The notes under the pieces were generated by a model. The model made no database searches. It was not told the DNA's origin and saw only the letters and a program-made list of their open reading frames with translations. Source: Burkholderia sp. BCC1644 (GTDB taxonomy: Bacteria; Pseudomonadota; Gammaproteobacteria; Burkholderiales; Burkholderiaceae). From it: a DNA stretch of 64,000 nt. Position numbers and translations under genes: made by a program. Shown in pieces: positions 6,839 to 16,311 of this stretch; the stretch's first letter is position 1; each line of letters starts with the position of its first letter. The stretch spans positions 704,256-768,255 of the forward strand of contig NZ_CADFEI010000001.1 of assembly GCF_902833225.1 (NCBI RefSeq), given 5' to 3'.

Positions 6839-8770
6839 ATGGCCCTCTCGTTCCATCGGGATCACGCGAACAACGTTCGAACGCTGACGATCCAGCAGAA
6901 GACCCATATCGGCTTCGCGCTCGTCACCACGCTGCTGGCCGTGCTGTGCAGCACGATCATCTGGGGAAGTTTCCGGCAATACCGGCAGGAAAACGCCGAC
7001 CTGCAAAGCTTCGAATTCATCCACGGCGCGATGGTCGCCGCCAACATGCTCTCGGCCGAGCGCGGCCCGACGAACGACCTGCTGGTGCGCCTGCGGGATG
7101 ACGACGCGACCGAAGTGCTCAACCTGCGCGCCGCCCGCGACCGTTCGGACCAGGCGCTCGCGCGCTTTCGCGCCGGCATCGGGCAGGCAACCGCGCTCGA
7201 CAACCGCGAGCGCAGCAACCTGCTGCACGCGCTCGATGCCATCCGGATCACGCTTGCCGATGCGCGCGCGGAAGTCGATGCGCTCGACGCCAAGCCGCTC
7301 GCGTCACGCACCGTTCACGCCATCCAGCACGCGCAGGCGCGCCTGTTCCGCGTCGTCGACACCGTGTCGCTGCTGATCGACGGCGCGATGACCGATACGG
7401 CGATGCGCGACCCGCACACGTCGGGGGCGATCCTGCTGGCACGGCTCCTGAGCGATCTCCGGGAATACGCGGGCCGCACGGGCTCGCTGCTCATTGCGCC
7501 GATGTTCAAGCGGCAGGCGCTCGACCGCGCGCAGTTCGCGGACATCATGCTGATGCGCGGACGCATCGAGCAATTGCGCGCCCTGATCGACGGTGCAATC
7601 GGCGCGCAGCTCGACGACGCCGACGTGGCCCGCGAGTACGCGCAGCTCAACGCGGCGTTCGACACGCACCTGCTCCCGCTCGTCGACACGATCGTCGCGA
7701 ACGGCCAGACCGGCGCCTACTCGATGAGTGCCGCCGATTTTTCGAGGACGATCGTCCCGTATTTCCGGCCGTGCGAACTGCTGCGCGACCGCGTCATCGA
7801 CGTTGCCCGGCATCACGCCATTTCGGACCGCAACACGGCCCGGGTCAAGGTCGCGATATCGGCGTTCGCGACCGCGCTCAGCGTCGCGATCCTGATCTCG
7901 CTCGCGCGCGGCACGCAGCGGCTGCTGTCGAAGCCGCTCGACGTGCTCGGCCGCCGGATCATTGCGCTCAGCGACGGCGATACGGCGCACGTCGCGATGC
8001 CGCGCGGCATCGGGCCCGAGATCGCACGCATCCATGACGCGCTGGAGACATTGCGCAACGCGTACGTCCGCCGCGACATGCTCGAGCGCCAGCGCAACGA
8101 CATGCTGACGCTGTTCTCGCACGACATGCGCGCACCGCTGACGTCGCTGATCATCCTGATCGACGCGCAGGAACACCAGGCGAACGATGCCGGGACGAAG
8201 CGGCCGTTCGCGAGAATCGCCAGGCTCGCGCGGCACACGCTGGCGATGGCCGACGGTTTCGCGCAGCTGTCGCGTGCGGAGGCCAGCGAATACGAGCACG
8301 TGCCGGTCAATCTCGCCGACCTGATGAACGAGGCCCGCGACGCGGTGTGGCCGCTCGCGCACCGGAAGCACATGTCGATCGACGACGTGCCGCGACGCGA
8401 CGACACGATCGTGCTGGGCGACCCGGCCCTGCTGTCGCGTGCGCTGATCAACCTGCTGGACAACGCGATCAAGTACAGCGCGTCGCTGACGAGCGTCGAG
8501 TGCCGGGTCGAGCCGAGCGCCGACGGCAACGCAATACGCTGCACGATTCGCGACAGCGGATGCGGGATCAGCAGCGCGGACCAGACGCGGCTGTTCGAGC
8601 GCTACCGGCGCTTCCGCACCGCCGGACAACCGGAAACCAGCGGCGTCGGGCTCGGCATGGCGTTCGTCAAGGCGGTCGTCGAGCGGCACGGCGGGAAGAT
8701 CGAGGTGCGGAGCGCCGTGTTGCAAGGCACCACGGTCACGATCACGCTGCCGGCGGCCGCCAACGCGTGA
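6839..8770 (+). CDS. orphan sensor histidine kinase
   Basis: 643-residue membrane sensor kinase. TM1 is at about residues 22-44 (HIGFALVTTLLAVLCSTIIWG) and TM2 at about 335-355 (KVAISAFATALSVAILISLA), enclosing a periplasmic, mostly helical sensor of about 290 residues that contains AERGPTNDLL and AGRTGSLLIAPM; these resemble NIT or four-helix-bundle sensors. A HAMP-like linker follows. The kinase core has the H-box LFSHDMRAPLTSL (His428), N-box INLLDNAIKYS, G1 DSGCGIS, F-box LFERYRRF and G2 GVGLGMAFVKAVVERHGG. The start is ATG 6839 (MALSFHRD). No response regulator lies beside it, so its partner must be elsewhere. The ligand is unknown. Confidence 0.9.
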   Translation: MALSFHRDHANNVRTLTIQQKTHIGFALVTTLLAVLCSTIIWGSFRQYRQENADLQSFEFIHGAMVAANMLSAERGPTNDLLVRLRDDDATEVLNLRAARDRSDQALARFRAGIGQATALDNRERSNLLHALDAIRITLADARAEVDALDAKPLASRTVHAIQHAQARLFRVVDTVSLLIDGAMTDTAMRDPHTSGAILLARLLSDLREYAGRTGSLLIAPMFKRQALDRAQFADIMLMRGRIEQLRALIDGAIGAQLDDADVAREYAQLNAAFDTHLLPLVDTIVANGQTGAYSMSAADFSRTIVPYFRPCELLRDRVIDVARHHAISDRNTARVKVAISAFATALSVAILISLARGTQRLLSKPLDVLGRRIIALSDGDTAHVAMPRGIGPEIARIHDALETLRNAYVRRDMLERQRNDMLTLFSHDMRAPLTSLIILIDAQEHQANDAGTKRPFARIARLARHTLAMADGFAQLSRAEASEYEHVPVNLADLMNEARDAVWPLAHRKHMSIDDVPRRDDTIVLGDPALLSRALINLLDNAIKYSASLTSVECRVEPSADGNAIRCTIRDSGCGISSADQTRLFERYRRFRTAGQPETSGVGLGMAFVKAVVERHGGKIEVRSAVLQGTTVTITLPAAANA

Positions 8771-8912
8771 CGAAACCGGTCGCGGCAAACGGCGATTGCG
8801 ACGCCGCAGCCGCGCGCGATTCTTCGATATACTGGACCGAACCCTTTTCGGGGCAACCGGAGGCCACCACGTCCTTCGAGCATTCGCCCCAGCCTGCGTG
8901 GAATTGCGCACC

Positions 8913-9569
8913 GTGAAACCGCGAGCCGGACTGATCCTCGAACTCTTCGTCAACCTCGTGCTGCCGTGGGTGGCCTACCGGGTCGCGCAACCGCATTTCG
9001 GCGAAACCGGCGCGCTGTACGCGTCGGCGGTGCCGCCGATCATCTGGTCGATCGTCGAATTCGTTCGCTCGCGCCGCGTCGACGCGGTGGCGGCCATCGT
9101 GCTGCTCGGCATCGCGCTGTCGATCATCGGGATGGCGCTCGGCGGCAGCCCGCGCACGCTGCTGATGCGCGAATCGCTCGCATCGGGCACGATCGGCGTC
9201 GTGTTCCTGCTGTCGCTGTTCCGCGAACGCCCGTTGATCTTCTATCTCGCTCGCGCGACCGTGGCCCGCGAGATGGACGGCGGCGCGGCGCACTTCGAAG
9301 CGGTCTGGGCCGCGCAGCCGGGGTTGCGGCAGATGCTGCGGCGGATGACGTTCGTGTGGGGCGGCTTCATGACGCTGGAAATGCTGCTGCGCTGCTGGAT
9401 GGTGATGACCTGGCCGGTCGAACGCGTGCTCGTCGTGTCGCCGATCGTCGGCTACACCGTGTTCGGCTGTCTGCTGGCGTGGACCTTCTGGTACCGGCGG
9501 CGGATGCGCGTGCGCAATAGCGTCGACATCCCGGGCCGCAACGGCGTCACCGAAACCGCCGGCCGCTGA
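8913..9569 (+). CDS. VC0807-like integral membrane protein
   Basis: Polytopic membrane protein of about 218 residues with six hydrophobic segments (LILELFVNLVLPWVAYRVA, AVAAIVLLGIALSIIGMALGG, LASGTIGVVFLLSLF, MTLEMLLRCWMVMTW, VLVVSPIVGYTVFGCLLAWTF) and a cytosolic basic tail YRRRMRVRNS. The pattern LFVNLVLPWVAYRVAQPHFGETGALYASAVPPIIWSI and RERPLIFYLARA fits the VC0807 family of unknown function, possibly related to intracellular septation-like or DUF3159 proteins. No ATG is available at the 5' end; I used the GTG at 8913 (VKPRAG), which fits family N-termini; GTG 8898 is the alternative. It lies about 140 bp after the kinase gene on the same strand and may be co-transcribed. Confidence 0.7.
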   Translation: MKPRAGLILELFVNLVLPWVAYRVAQPHFGETGALYASAVPPIIWSIVEFVRSRRVDAVAAIVLLGIALSIIGMALGGSPRTLLMRESLASGTIGVVFLLSLFRERPLIFYLARATVAREMDGGAAHFEAVWAAQPGLRQMLRRMTFVWGGFMTLEMLLRCWMVMTWPVERVLVVSPIVGYTVFGCLLAWTFWYRRRMRVRNSVDIPGRNGVTETAGR

Positions 9570-9673
9570 CGCCCGGCCGGCTGCCCGCCCCCCCGTTCAT
9601 CGACGGCCCGGCGGCAGCCACGGTGGCTGCTGTATGATGCGCGGCGTCTCGTCCGACCCAAGCCTTGCCCATC

Positions 9674-10540
9674 ATGTCCCTTTCGCTCCTTCCGTGCGCC
9701 ACGATCTGGCTCGCCCTGTTCGCGGCCGCCGCATTCGCGTGGCATCGCCCGCTGCACGGCCTGAGCATCATCCTCGCCGTGTTCGGCTATGCCGTCGCGC
9801 TGGCGTTCGGCAAGCTCGGGGCAGTCGCACTGGCGCCGCTCGCGCTGCTGGCCGCGGCCGCATGGGGCGTGTTGCCCGCGCGCCCGCTCGCGGTGCGGAT
9901 CGCCGCGCACGCCGTGTTTGCCGCGCTTGCGGTCGCGCTGAGCCTGCATTTGATCCCCGGATTCCACAATCCGCTCGTAATCGGCCCGACGCGCTTCACG
10001 CCGGACGCCGTGCCGTTCACGATGTACCTGAATCTCGACAAGCCGCTGGTCGGCCTGTGGCTGCTGTGGGCATTGCCGTGGGTCGCCCCCGAAGTCGCGC
10101 TGTCGCGCGCGCTGCGCACCGGTGCGGTAGCGGCCGTCGCGACGGCCGCCGCGTGCCTGGCTGGCGCGCTCGCGTCCGGAATGGTCGGCTGGGCGCCCAA
10201 GTGGCCCGCGTCGGGCTGGCTGTGGCTCGTGAACAACCTGTTGCTCGTGACGCTTGCCGAGGAAGCGCTGTTCCGCGGCTACGTCCAGGGCGGGCTGACG
10301 CGCGCGCTCCGCGCATTCTCATGGGGCCCGTGGGTCGCGCTCGCGACCGGCGCGGTGCTGTTCGGCGCCGCGCACGCGGCCGGCGGCTGGTTATGGATCG
10401 TGCTGGGCACGGTGGCCGGCGCCGGCTACGGGCTCGCGTGGCGGCGCGGCGGATTGCTCGCGTCCGCGCTCGCGCATGCCGGGCTGAACGTCGTCCACTT
10501 CGGCCTGTTCACCTACCCGATGCTCGCCGCCGCACGCTGA
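9674..10540 (+). CDS. CPBP family intramembrane glutamic endopeptidase
   Basis: 288-residue membrane protein with about eight hydrophobic segments and the Abi/CPBP (Rce1-like) active-site motifs: EEALFRGYV (Glu196-Glu197, the EExxxR motif), FGAAHA (FxxxH) and ALAHAGLNVVHF (HxxxN). These residues form the catalytic site of intramembrane glutamic proteases related to CAAX-prenyl proteases. Bacterial members act in processing of small membrane proteins, bacteriocin immunity or regulated proteolysis; no bacteriocin gene is visible here, so the substrate is unknown. ATG 9674 (MSLSLLP) is used; a TTG three codons earlier is possible. Convergent with the aldo/keto reductase gene, 31 bp away. Confidence 0.87.
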   Translation: MSLSLLPCATIWLALFAAAAFAWHRPLHGLSIILAVFGYAVALAFGKLGAVALAPLALLAAAAWGVLPARPLAVRIAAHAVFAALAVALSLHLIPGFHNPLVIGPTRFTPDAVPFTMYLNLDKPLVGLWLLWALPWVAPEVALSRALRTGAVAAVATAAACLAGALASGMVGWAPKWPASGWLWLVNNLLLVTLAEEALFRGYVQGGLTRALRAFSWGPWVALATGAVLFGAAHAAGGWLWIVLGTVAGAGYGLAWRRGGLLASALAHAGLNVVHFGLFTYPMLAAAR

Positions 10541-10571
10541 ACGCGGTGCGCGGCGGCGCCTGCGATGCCGC

Positions 10572-11552
10572 TCAGTTGAACCCGGCAATCGCGTGCGGCA
10601 CGTACGGGCGTTCGAGCGTCGCGATTTCGTCGTCGGTCAGCGTCAGCGCGAGCGCGCCGAGCGCATCGTCCAGTTGCTGCGGCTTCGAGATGCCGACGAT
10701 CGGCGCGGTCACACCGTGCTTCCGGGCCACCCACGCCAGCGCAACCTGCGCCCGCGGCACGTTGCGCGCGGCGGCGATCGCCGCAACCGCCTCGACGACC
10801 GCCTTGTCCGCATCGACCGTTGCGTCGTACAGCCGCTGGCCGACGTCGTCCTTCTGCTGCCGTTCCGACGATTCGTCCCAGCTGCGCGTCAGGCGGCCGC
10901 GTGCGAGCGGGCTCCACGGAATCACCGCGATGCCTTCGTCTTCGCAAAGCGGCAGCATTTCGCGCTCTTCTTCCCGATACAGCAGGTTCAGGTGGTTCTG
11001 CATGCTGACGAAGCGGGTCCAGCCGTTCTGTTTTGAAATGTGCAACGCCTTCGCGAACTGCCACGCGAACATCGACGACGCGCCGATATAGCGCGCCTTG
11101 CCGGCCTTCACGACGTCGTGCAGCGCCTCGAGCGTCTCCTCGATCGGCGTGCCGTAGTCCCAGCGGTGGATCTGGTAGAGGTCGACGTAGTCGGTACCGA
11201 GCCGCTTCAGGCTCTGGTCGATGTCGGTCATGATCGCCTTGCGCGACAGGCCCGCGCCGTTCGGGCCCGGCCGCATCCGGTAGAACACCTTGGTCGCGAT
11301 CACGACGTCGTCGCGCTTCGTGAAATCGCGCAGCGCGCGGCCGACGATCTCCTCCGACGTGCCATCCGAATACATGTTCGCGGTATCGAAGAAGTTGATG
11401 CCGGCTTCGACCGCCCGCTGGATGATCGGGCGGCTTTCCGCTTCCGGCAGCGTCCACGGATGCGTGCCGCGCAACGGCTCGCCGAACGTCATGCAGCCCA
11501 GCACCAGCTTCGACACGTCCAGCCCGGTCGACCCGAATTTCACGTATTCCAT
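10572..11552 (-). CDS. yajO: aldo/keto reductase, YajO-like
   Basis: 326-residue NADPH-dependent oxidoreductase with a TIM barrel. The N-terminus MEYVKFGSTGLDVSKLVLGCMTFGEP, then FFDTANMYSDGTSEEIVGRALRDF, gives Asp and Tyr of the catalytic tetrad; ATKVF gives the Lys; DLYQIHRWDYGTPIEETLEAL gives the His. YIGASSMFAWQF and IPWSPLARGRLTRSWDESSER match E. coli YajO nearly word for word as I recall it. YajO has been linked to xylulose 5-phosphate reduction and general aldehyde reduction; the natural substrate here is not proven. The ATG at 11550-11552 has a GAGG box upstream. An upstream in-frame extension of five codons is less likely. Confidence 0.87.
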   Translation of the reverse strand: MEYVKFGSTGLDVSKLVLGCMTFGEPLRGTHPWTLPEAESRPIIQRAVEAGINFFDTANMYSDGTSEEIVGRALRDFTKRDDVVIATKVFYRMRPGPNGAGLSRKAIMTDIDQSLKRLGTDYVDLYQIHRWDYGTPIEETLEALHDVVKAGKARYIGASSMFAWQFAKALHISKQNGWTRFVSMQNHLNLLYREEEREMLPLCEDEGIAVIPWSPLARGRLTRSWDESSERQQKDDVGQRLYDATVDADKAVVEAVAAIAAARNVPRAQVALAWVARKHGVTAPIVGISKPQQLDDALGALALTLTDDEIATLERPYVPHAIAGFN

Positions 11553-11681
11553 TGCACGCCTCGCCACTCAAGTTGGGATTGCGGCCACATGCGCGTCGCG
11601 CATCCGCCGGACGTCGCATGGTATCCCGCACCGCGCGAACGCGTACGGCACGCGCACGCGTGCAGGCTGTGTGAAAGGATG

Positions 11682-11699
11682 AACCGGGACGACCCGGTT
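11682..11699 (-). terminator. short hairpin over the marC stop codon
   Basis: AACCGGG / CCCGGTT with a 4-nt loop. On the minus strand it begins within the stop codon of the MarC gene and has no T-tract, so it is a weak terminator candidate separating marC from the aldo/keto reductase gene. Confidence 0.35.
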
Positions 11700-12381
11700 A
11701 CTTGGCCTGGTCGGCGATCGGCTGCAGGAACGCGGAGAAACCGGTCAGCATGATCTGCACGCCGATGCACAGCAGCAGGAACGCCGACACGCGCTTCGCG
11801 ACCTTGGTCCCTTCGCTGCCGAGGTAGCGCGCGAGCAGCGCGGAGCGGCTGTAGACCTGCCAGATCACGACCGCCACGAGCACGGAGACGGCGATCGACA
11901 CGATGCTCGACAGCATGAACTCCGACAGCTTGTGCGTGCGGTTCGCGTTCAGCGCGATCGCGGTGGCGATCGAGCCGGGGCCGACCGTGAGCGGCACGGT
12001 CAGCGGGAAGAACGCGCGCGTCATGATCGCGTTCGCGTCGATCGGCTTGACCGGCGTGTCGCCGCCGCCGGGCCCGTCGGGCTCGTTCAGCATCTGCCAG
12101 CCGGCCACGGCAACCGCGAAGCCGCCGCCGATCCGCAGCGCCTCCATCGAGATCCCGAAGAAATGCAGCACCGGCGTGCCGGCGAAGAACGCGACCAGCA
12201 GCACGACGAACGAGTTGAACGCGACCTTCCTCGCGAGCAGGTCCCGCTCATGCTCGGTGAGTGCCTCGGTCCGTTCGAGAAACAGGAACGCGATGCCGAT
12301 CGGATTGATGATGCCGATCAGGCCGGTGAAGCCGAACAGGATCTCGGAGATAAGGCGGTTGACGATCATCGGGCGAAGCAT
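11698..12381 (-). CDS. MarC family integral membrane protein
   Basis: 227-residue inner-membrane protein with six hydrophobic segments. LFGFTGLIGIINPIGIAFLFLERTEALTEHERDLLARKVAFNSFVVLL and FFPLTVPLTVGPGSIATAIALN are the conserved NP and GPG motifs of the MarC/YchE/YhgN (UPF0056) family. MarC was once thought to affect multiple antibiotic resistance, which later work did not support; some relatives are amino-acid exporters (SnatA), but function here is unknown. Two ATGs are possible (12381 and 12369); the longer form is given because neither has a clear Shine-Dalgarno. It stands alone on the minus strand between two hairpins. Confidence 0.85.
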   Translation of the reverse strand: MLRPMIVNRLISEILFGFTGLIGIINPIGIAFLFLERTEALTEHERDLLARKVAFNSFVVLLVAFFAGTPVLHFFGISMEALRIGGGFAVAVAGWQMLNEPDGPGGGDTPVKPIDANAIMTRAFFPLTVPLTVGPGSIATAIALNANRTHKLSEFMLSSIVSIAVSVLVAVVIWQVYSRSALLARYLGSEGTKVAKRVSAFLLLCIGVQIMLTGFSAFLQPIADQAK

Positions 12382-12429
12382 CGGTCAGGGCTGGGCCGGC
12401 AACGCGCCGGAGGTCACGCATTGTAGAGC

Positions 12430-12492
12430 AAGCGCCCGCGACACAAAATGCGGGCGCGCCCGCGGCGGCGCCGATCGTCGTCGCGGGCGCTT
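12430..12492 (-). terminator. long GC-rich hairpin after the enoyl-CoA hydratase gene
   Basis: Perfect 13-bp outer arms AAGCGCCCGCGAC (12430-12442) and GTCGCGGGCGCTT (12480-12492), the latter overlapping the hydratase stop codon, with an inner 14-bp palindrome GCGGGCGCGCCCGC at 12450-12463. Likely ends the paaH-paaK-hydratase transcript, although no strong T-tract follows. Confidence 0.5.
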
Positions 12493-13291
12493 ACTCGGCG
12501 CCCGCCTCCCAGGCCGGCGGCCGCTTCGCGAAGAACGCGGCGAAGCCTTCCTTCGCTTCCGGCGTCGCCCGCACGCGGGAGATCGTCTGCGCGGTGAATG
12601 CCGCGCGCTCGTCCGACGGCGGATACTCGCCGATCGCGTCGAAGAAGCGCTTGATCTCCATCAACGCGGTCGGGCCGTTACGCCCCAGCTCGGCAAGCGT
12701 CCGCTCGAGCGTTGCGTCGAGCGCATCGAGCGGCACGGCCTGGTGGATCAGGCCGATCGCGACGGCCTCGGCGGCGGCAAGCTGCGTCGCGGTCAGCGCG
12801 AGCCGGCGCGCCTGGCGCTGGCCGACCGCCTCGACCAGATACGGGCCGATCACGGCCGGCAGGATCCCGAAGCGCGCTTCGCTGACCGAAAAGCGCGCGA
12901 GGTCGCTCGCGATCACGATGTCGCAGGCCGCGCACAGGCCGACACCGCCACCGAACGCGTGGCCCTGCACGCGGGCGACCGTCGGTTTCGGGCACTGCCG
13001 GATCGCGCGCATCATCGCGGCGAACCGCTCGGCGTCGCGCAGGTTCGCGGCCGCGTCGTTCGTGCTCGCGCGCTGCATCCACTGCAGGTCGGCCCCCGCG
13101 CAGAACGCGCGACCGTCCGAGCGCAGCACGATCGCGCGGACGTCGTCGCGCCGGCCGAGCGCCGTGAACGCGTCGGTCAGCTCGGCGATCATCGTCTCGT
13201 CGAACGCGTTGAGCACATCGCCGCGCTGCAGCGCGACGGTCGCGATGCCGCGCGCATCGACCGCGACGGCCAGGGTCTTCAATCCATCCAT
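12491..13291 (-). CDS. enoyl-CoA hydratase/isomerase family protein
   Basis: 266-residue crotonase-fold protein. The oxyanion-hole and acyl-CoA motifs are RAFCAGADLQWMQ and PTVARVQGHAFGGGVGLCAACDIVIASDLARFSVSEARFGILPAVIGPYLVEAVG. Glu/Asp positions expected of a hydratase are present (GGGVGL followed by SEARFGILP, with E in the second region). The AGADLQWM element resembles methylglutaconyl-CoA hydratase (LiuC), but it lies last in an operon with paaH and paaK, where a hydratase for ring-opened phenylacetate intermediates would fit. Both readings remain open. It starts at ATG 13289-13291, 38 bp after the paaK stop. Confidence 0.85.
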   Translation of the reverse strand: MDGLKTLAVAVDARGIATVALQRGDVLNAFDETMIAELTDAFTALGRRDDVRAIVLRSDGRAFCAGADLQWMQRASTNDAAANLRDAERFAAMMRAIRQCPKPTVARVQGHAFGGGVGLCAACDIVIASDLARFSVSEARFGILPAVIGPYLVEAVGQRQARRLALTATQLAAAEAVAIGLIHQAVPLDALDATLERTLAELGRNGPTALMEIKRFFDAIGEYPPSDERAAFTAQTISRVRATPEAKEGFAAFFAKRPPAWEAGAE

Positions 13292-13329
13292 CGAACAGGT
13301 TTCCTCGGGTAGAACGGCCAATATCGGAA

Positions 13330-14652
13330 TCAGGCAGCCTGGCGGCGGTCGATCACGCGCCGCGCCTTGCCGGTCGCGGTCGCGGGAATGCCGCCGGCCG
13401 CGAGCACGGTCACGCCGGACGACACGCCGACCATCGTCTTGATCCGGTGCTGCAGCTCGCGCGCAAGCGCCGCGCGATCGCCGTCGGTGACGGACGCGGC
13501 CACCTCGGAGCGCAGCTCGACCGCGAGGTCGAGCTTGTCCATGTGACCGTCGCGCGACAACGTGATCTGGAACTGGCCCGACAGCTGCGGCAGCGCGACC
13601 ACGATCTCCTCGATCTGGCTCGGAAACACGTTCACGCCACGCACGATCAGCATGTCGTCGGAGCGGCCCGTGATCTTCGCGAGGCGGCGCATCGCGCGCG
13701 CGGTGGGCGGCAGCAGCGCGGTGAGGTCGCGCGTGCGATAGCGGATCACCGGCATCGCTTCCTTCGTCAACGACGTGAACACGAGCTCGCCCTGGCTGCC
13801 GTCGGGCAGCACTTCTCCCGTGACGGGATCGATGATCTCCGGGTAGAAATGGTCCTCCCAGATCACCGGACCGTCCTTCGTCTCGACGCATTCGCACGCG
13901 ACGCCCGGGCCCATCACTTCCGACAGCCCGTAGATGTCGAGCGCGTCGATGCCCACCCGCGTCTCGACTTCCTCGCGCAGCGCCTGCGTCCACGGCTCCG
14001 CGCCGAAGATGCCGATCTTCAGCGACGACTCGGCCGGATCCATCCCCTGCCGCACCATCTCGTCGATCAGGTTCAGCATGTACGACGGCGTGACGAGGAT
14101 GATCTTCGGCTCGAAATCGCGGATCAGCTGCACCTGCTTCTCCGTCTGCCCGCCCGACATCGGCACGACCATGCAGCCGAGCCGCTCCGCGCCGTAGTGA
14201 ATCCCGAGGCCGCCCGTGAACAGGCCATAGCCGAACGCGTTGTGCAGCGTGTCACCCGGGCGGCCGCCGGCCGCGCGGATCGAGCGCGCGGTCACGTTCG
14301 CCCAGGTATCGATGTCGCGCGCGGTGTAGCCGACCACGGTCGGCTTGCCGGTCGTGCCGCTCGACGCATGCACGCGCACGACCTGCTCGCGCGGCACCGC
14401 GAACAGCCCGAACGGATAGTTGTCGCGCAGGTCGTTCTTCGTCGAGAACGGGAATTTCGCGAGATCGGCGAGCGACTTCAGGTCGTCCGGATGGACGCCG
14501 GCCGCGTCGAACGTGCGGCGATAGTGCGGGACGTTGTCGTACGCGTGGCGCAGCGACCACTTCATGCGCTCGAGCTGCAGCGCCTGCAGTTCGTCGCGGC
14601 TGGCGGTCTCGATCGGCTCGAGGGCGGCGGCGGGATGCGTCGGGTGAGTCAT
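13330..14652 (-). CDS. paaK: phenylacetate-CoA ligase
   Basis: 440-residue AMP-forming ligase that converts phenylacetate, ATP and CoA to phenylacetyl-CoA, the first step of the aerobic hybrid pathway. Adenylation motifs: VRVHASSGTTGKPTVVGYT (P-loop-like A3), GIFGAEPWTQALREE, DIYGLSEVMGPGVACEC, VIRYRTRDLT and, near the C-terminus, GRSDDMLIVRGVNVFPSQIE. Length matches PaaK (about 430-440). B. cenocepacia is known to have two PaaK paralogues; this copy sits with paaH rather than with the ring epoxidase genes, as described for the second one. ATG 14650-14652 has a strong GGAGGAG box. Middle gene of a three-gene operon. Confidence 0.93.
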   Translation of the reverse strand: MTHPTHPAAALEPIETASRDELQALQLERMKWSLRHAYDNVPHYRRTFDAAGVHPDDLKSLADLAKFPFSTKNDLRDNYPFGLFAVPREQVVRVHASSGTTGKPTVVGYTARDIDTWANVTARSIRAAGGRPGDTLHNAFGYGLFTGGLGIHYGAERLGCMVVPMSGGQTEKQVQLIRDFEPKIILVTPSYMLNLIDEMVRQGMDPAESSLKIGIFGAEPWTQALREEVETRVGIDALDIYGLSEVMGPGVACECVETKDGPVIWEDHFYPEIIDPVTGEVLPDGSQGELVFTSLTKEAMPVIRYRTRDLTALLPPTARAMRRLAKITGRSDDMLIVRGVNVFPSQIEEIVVALPQLSGQFQITLSRDGHMDKLDLAVELRSEVAASVTDGDRAALARELQHRIKTMVGVSSGVTVLAAGGIPATATGKARRVIDRRQAA

Positions 14653-14719
14653 CGGGGTGCTCCTCCAATGGAGTGATGTCGTTTTCGTGTTCGTATTCGT
14701 ATTCGGTGCGACCGGGCGG

Positions 14720-16276
14720 TTACGACCGGAACGTGCGGCCGGCCGCATGCAGCGCGGCGATGCGCGGCGACACGCGATAGCGGTCCTCGCCGTAGCTCGC
14801 CGCCAGGTTCGACAGCACGCGATGCACGCGGCCGATGCCGATCGCATCGGCCCACGCGAGCGGGCCGCACGGGTAGTTCACGCCCTTCTCCATCGCGAGA
14901 TCGAGATCGGCGGGCGAACACACGCCCTGGTTCACCGTGTCGGCCGCCTCGTTCGCAAGCATCGCGACGGTACGCATCGCGACCATCCCCGGCACGTCGG
15001 CGACGCCGACGACACGGAAACCCGCCTGCTGGAACAGGCCGACCGCGTCTGCATAGGCCGCGTCGCTGCACTGGAGTGCGCGCGTCAGCGCAACGAGCCC
15101 GGCCTGCGCGTAGTCGCGGGCAAGATCGACGAGCACGAGATCGGCCACGCCCGTCTGCGCGGCGCGTGCGGTGGCGGTGCGGCCATCGGTGAGCGCGATC
15201 GATGCGCGGCCGGCCGTCGCGAGCAGATCGTCCGGCTGCGCGCCGGCCTGCCGGGCACCCGCGATGCGTTCGGCCAATCGTGCATGCAGCGCGGCGGCCG
15301 GGCCGTCCTGGGCGTACAGCACGACGTCGGCCGGCGCGTCGCGCGACGGTTCGAGATCGGGCGCGGGCGGCGTCGCGCCGTCCGCATACGAATAGAAGCC
15401 GCGCCCCGACTTGCGCCCGAGGAAGCCGCCGTTCACGAGCTCCTGCTGGAGCAGCGACGGCGTGTAGCGCGGATCGTTGAAATACGCGCGGAACACCGAT
15501 TCGGTGACCGCGAAGTTCACGTCGTGGCCGATCAGGTCCATCAGTTCGAACGGCCCCATCCGGAAGCCGCCGGCTTCGCGCATCACCGCGTCGATCGAGG
15601 CCGGCGCGCCGCCTTGCTCGTTGAGCACGCGCAGCGCCTCCGCGTAGTACGGCCGTGCGACGCGGTTCACGATGAAGCCCGGCGTCGATTTCGCCATCAC
15701 GGGTTTCTTGCCCCACGCGGCGGCGGTTGCATAAAGCACTTGCGCGACGTCCGACGCGGTCGCGAGCCCGCTGACCACCTCGACGAGCGCCATCAGCGGC
15801 GCCGGGTTGAAGAAATGCAGGCCGGCGACGCGCTGCGGCACGCGCAGCCCGGCCGCAATAGACGTGATCGAGATGGACGACGTGTTGGTCGCCAGCAGGC
15901 ACGCGTCATCGACATGCCGTTCGAGCGTCGCGAAGATCTCGCGCTTCACGTCGAGCCGCTCGGCCGCCGCCTCGACGACCAGCGCGGCGCCCACGAAGTC
16001 GGCCAGCGCACGCACCGCGCGGATCCGGTTGCCGGCCGCGTCGGCCTGTGCCGGTTCGAGCCGGCCTTTCTCCGCGAGTCGCGCGAACTGGGCACGGATG
16101 CCTGCCAGCGCCCTGTCGCAGGCCGCTTCGCTCAGGTCGTACAGCAGCACCGTGTGGCCGGCCGCGGCTGCGACCTGCGCAATGCCCGCGCCCATCGCGC
16201 CGGCACCGATCACGCCGACGACGGCCGACGGCGCCAGCGCGCCCGAGTTCACCGATTGTGCAGAGGAAACAGCCAT
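14720..16276 (-). CDS. paaH: 3-hydroxyacyl-CoA dehydrogenase PaaH
   Basis: 518-residue NAD-dependent dehydrogenase that oxidises 3-hydroxyadipyl-CoA to 3-oxoadipyl-CoA in the lower phenylacetate pathway. It starts with the Rossmann motif [29 protein letters not shown]; the catalytic region includes [36 protein letters not shown] (His-Glu dyad) and KTP-like [19 protein letters not shown]. The C-terminal half holds a second 3HCDH domain ([34 protein letters not shown]...[19 protein letters not shown]), as expected for PaaH/PaaC, which is longer than FadB-type single-domain enzymes. First gene of the operon; its promoter carries a perfect palindrome. Confidence 0.93.
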   Translation of the reverse strand: MAVSSAQSVNSGALAPSAVVGVIGAGAMGAGIAQVAAAAGHTVLLYDLSEAACDRALAGIRAQFARLAEKGRLEPAQADAAGNRIRAVRALADFVGAALVVEAAAERLDVKREIFATLERHVDDACLLATNTSSISITSIAAGLRVPQRVAGLHFFNPAPLMALVEVVSGLATASDVAQVLYATAAAWGKKPVMAKSTPGFIVNRVARPYYAEALRVLNEQGGAPASIDAVMREAGGFRMGPFELMDLIGHDVNFAVTESVFRAYFNDPRYTPSLLQQELVNGGFLGRKSGRGFYSYADGATPPAPDLEPSRDAPADVVLYAQDGPAAALHARLAERIAGARQAGAQPDDLLATAGRASIALTDGRTATARAAQTGVADLVLVDLARDYAQAGLVALTRALQCSDAAYADAVGLFQQAGFRVVGVADVPGMVAMRTVAMLANEAADTVNQGVCSPADLDLAMEKGVNYPCGPLAWADAIGIGRVHRVLSNLAASYGEDRYRVSPRIAALHAAGRTFRS

Positions 16277-16311
16277 CGCTTGCGATCCGTCATGAAGTGG
16301 AGGTGCGAGCG

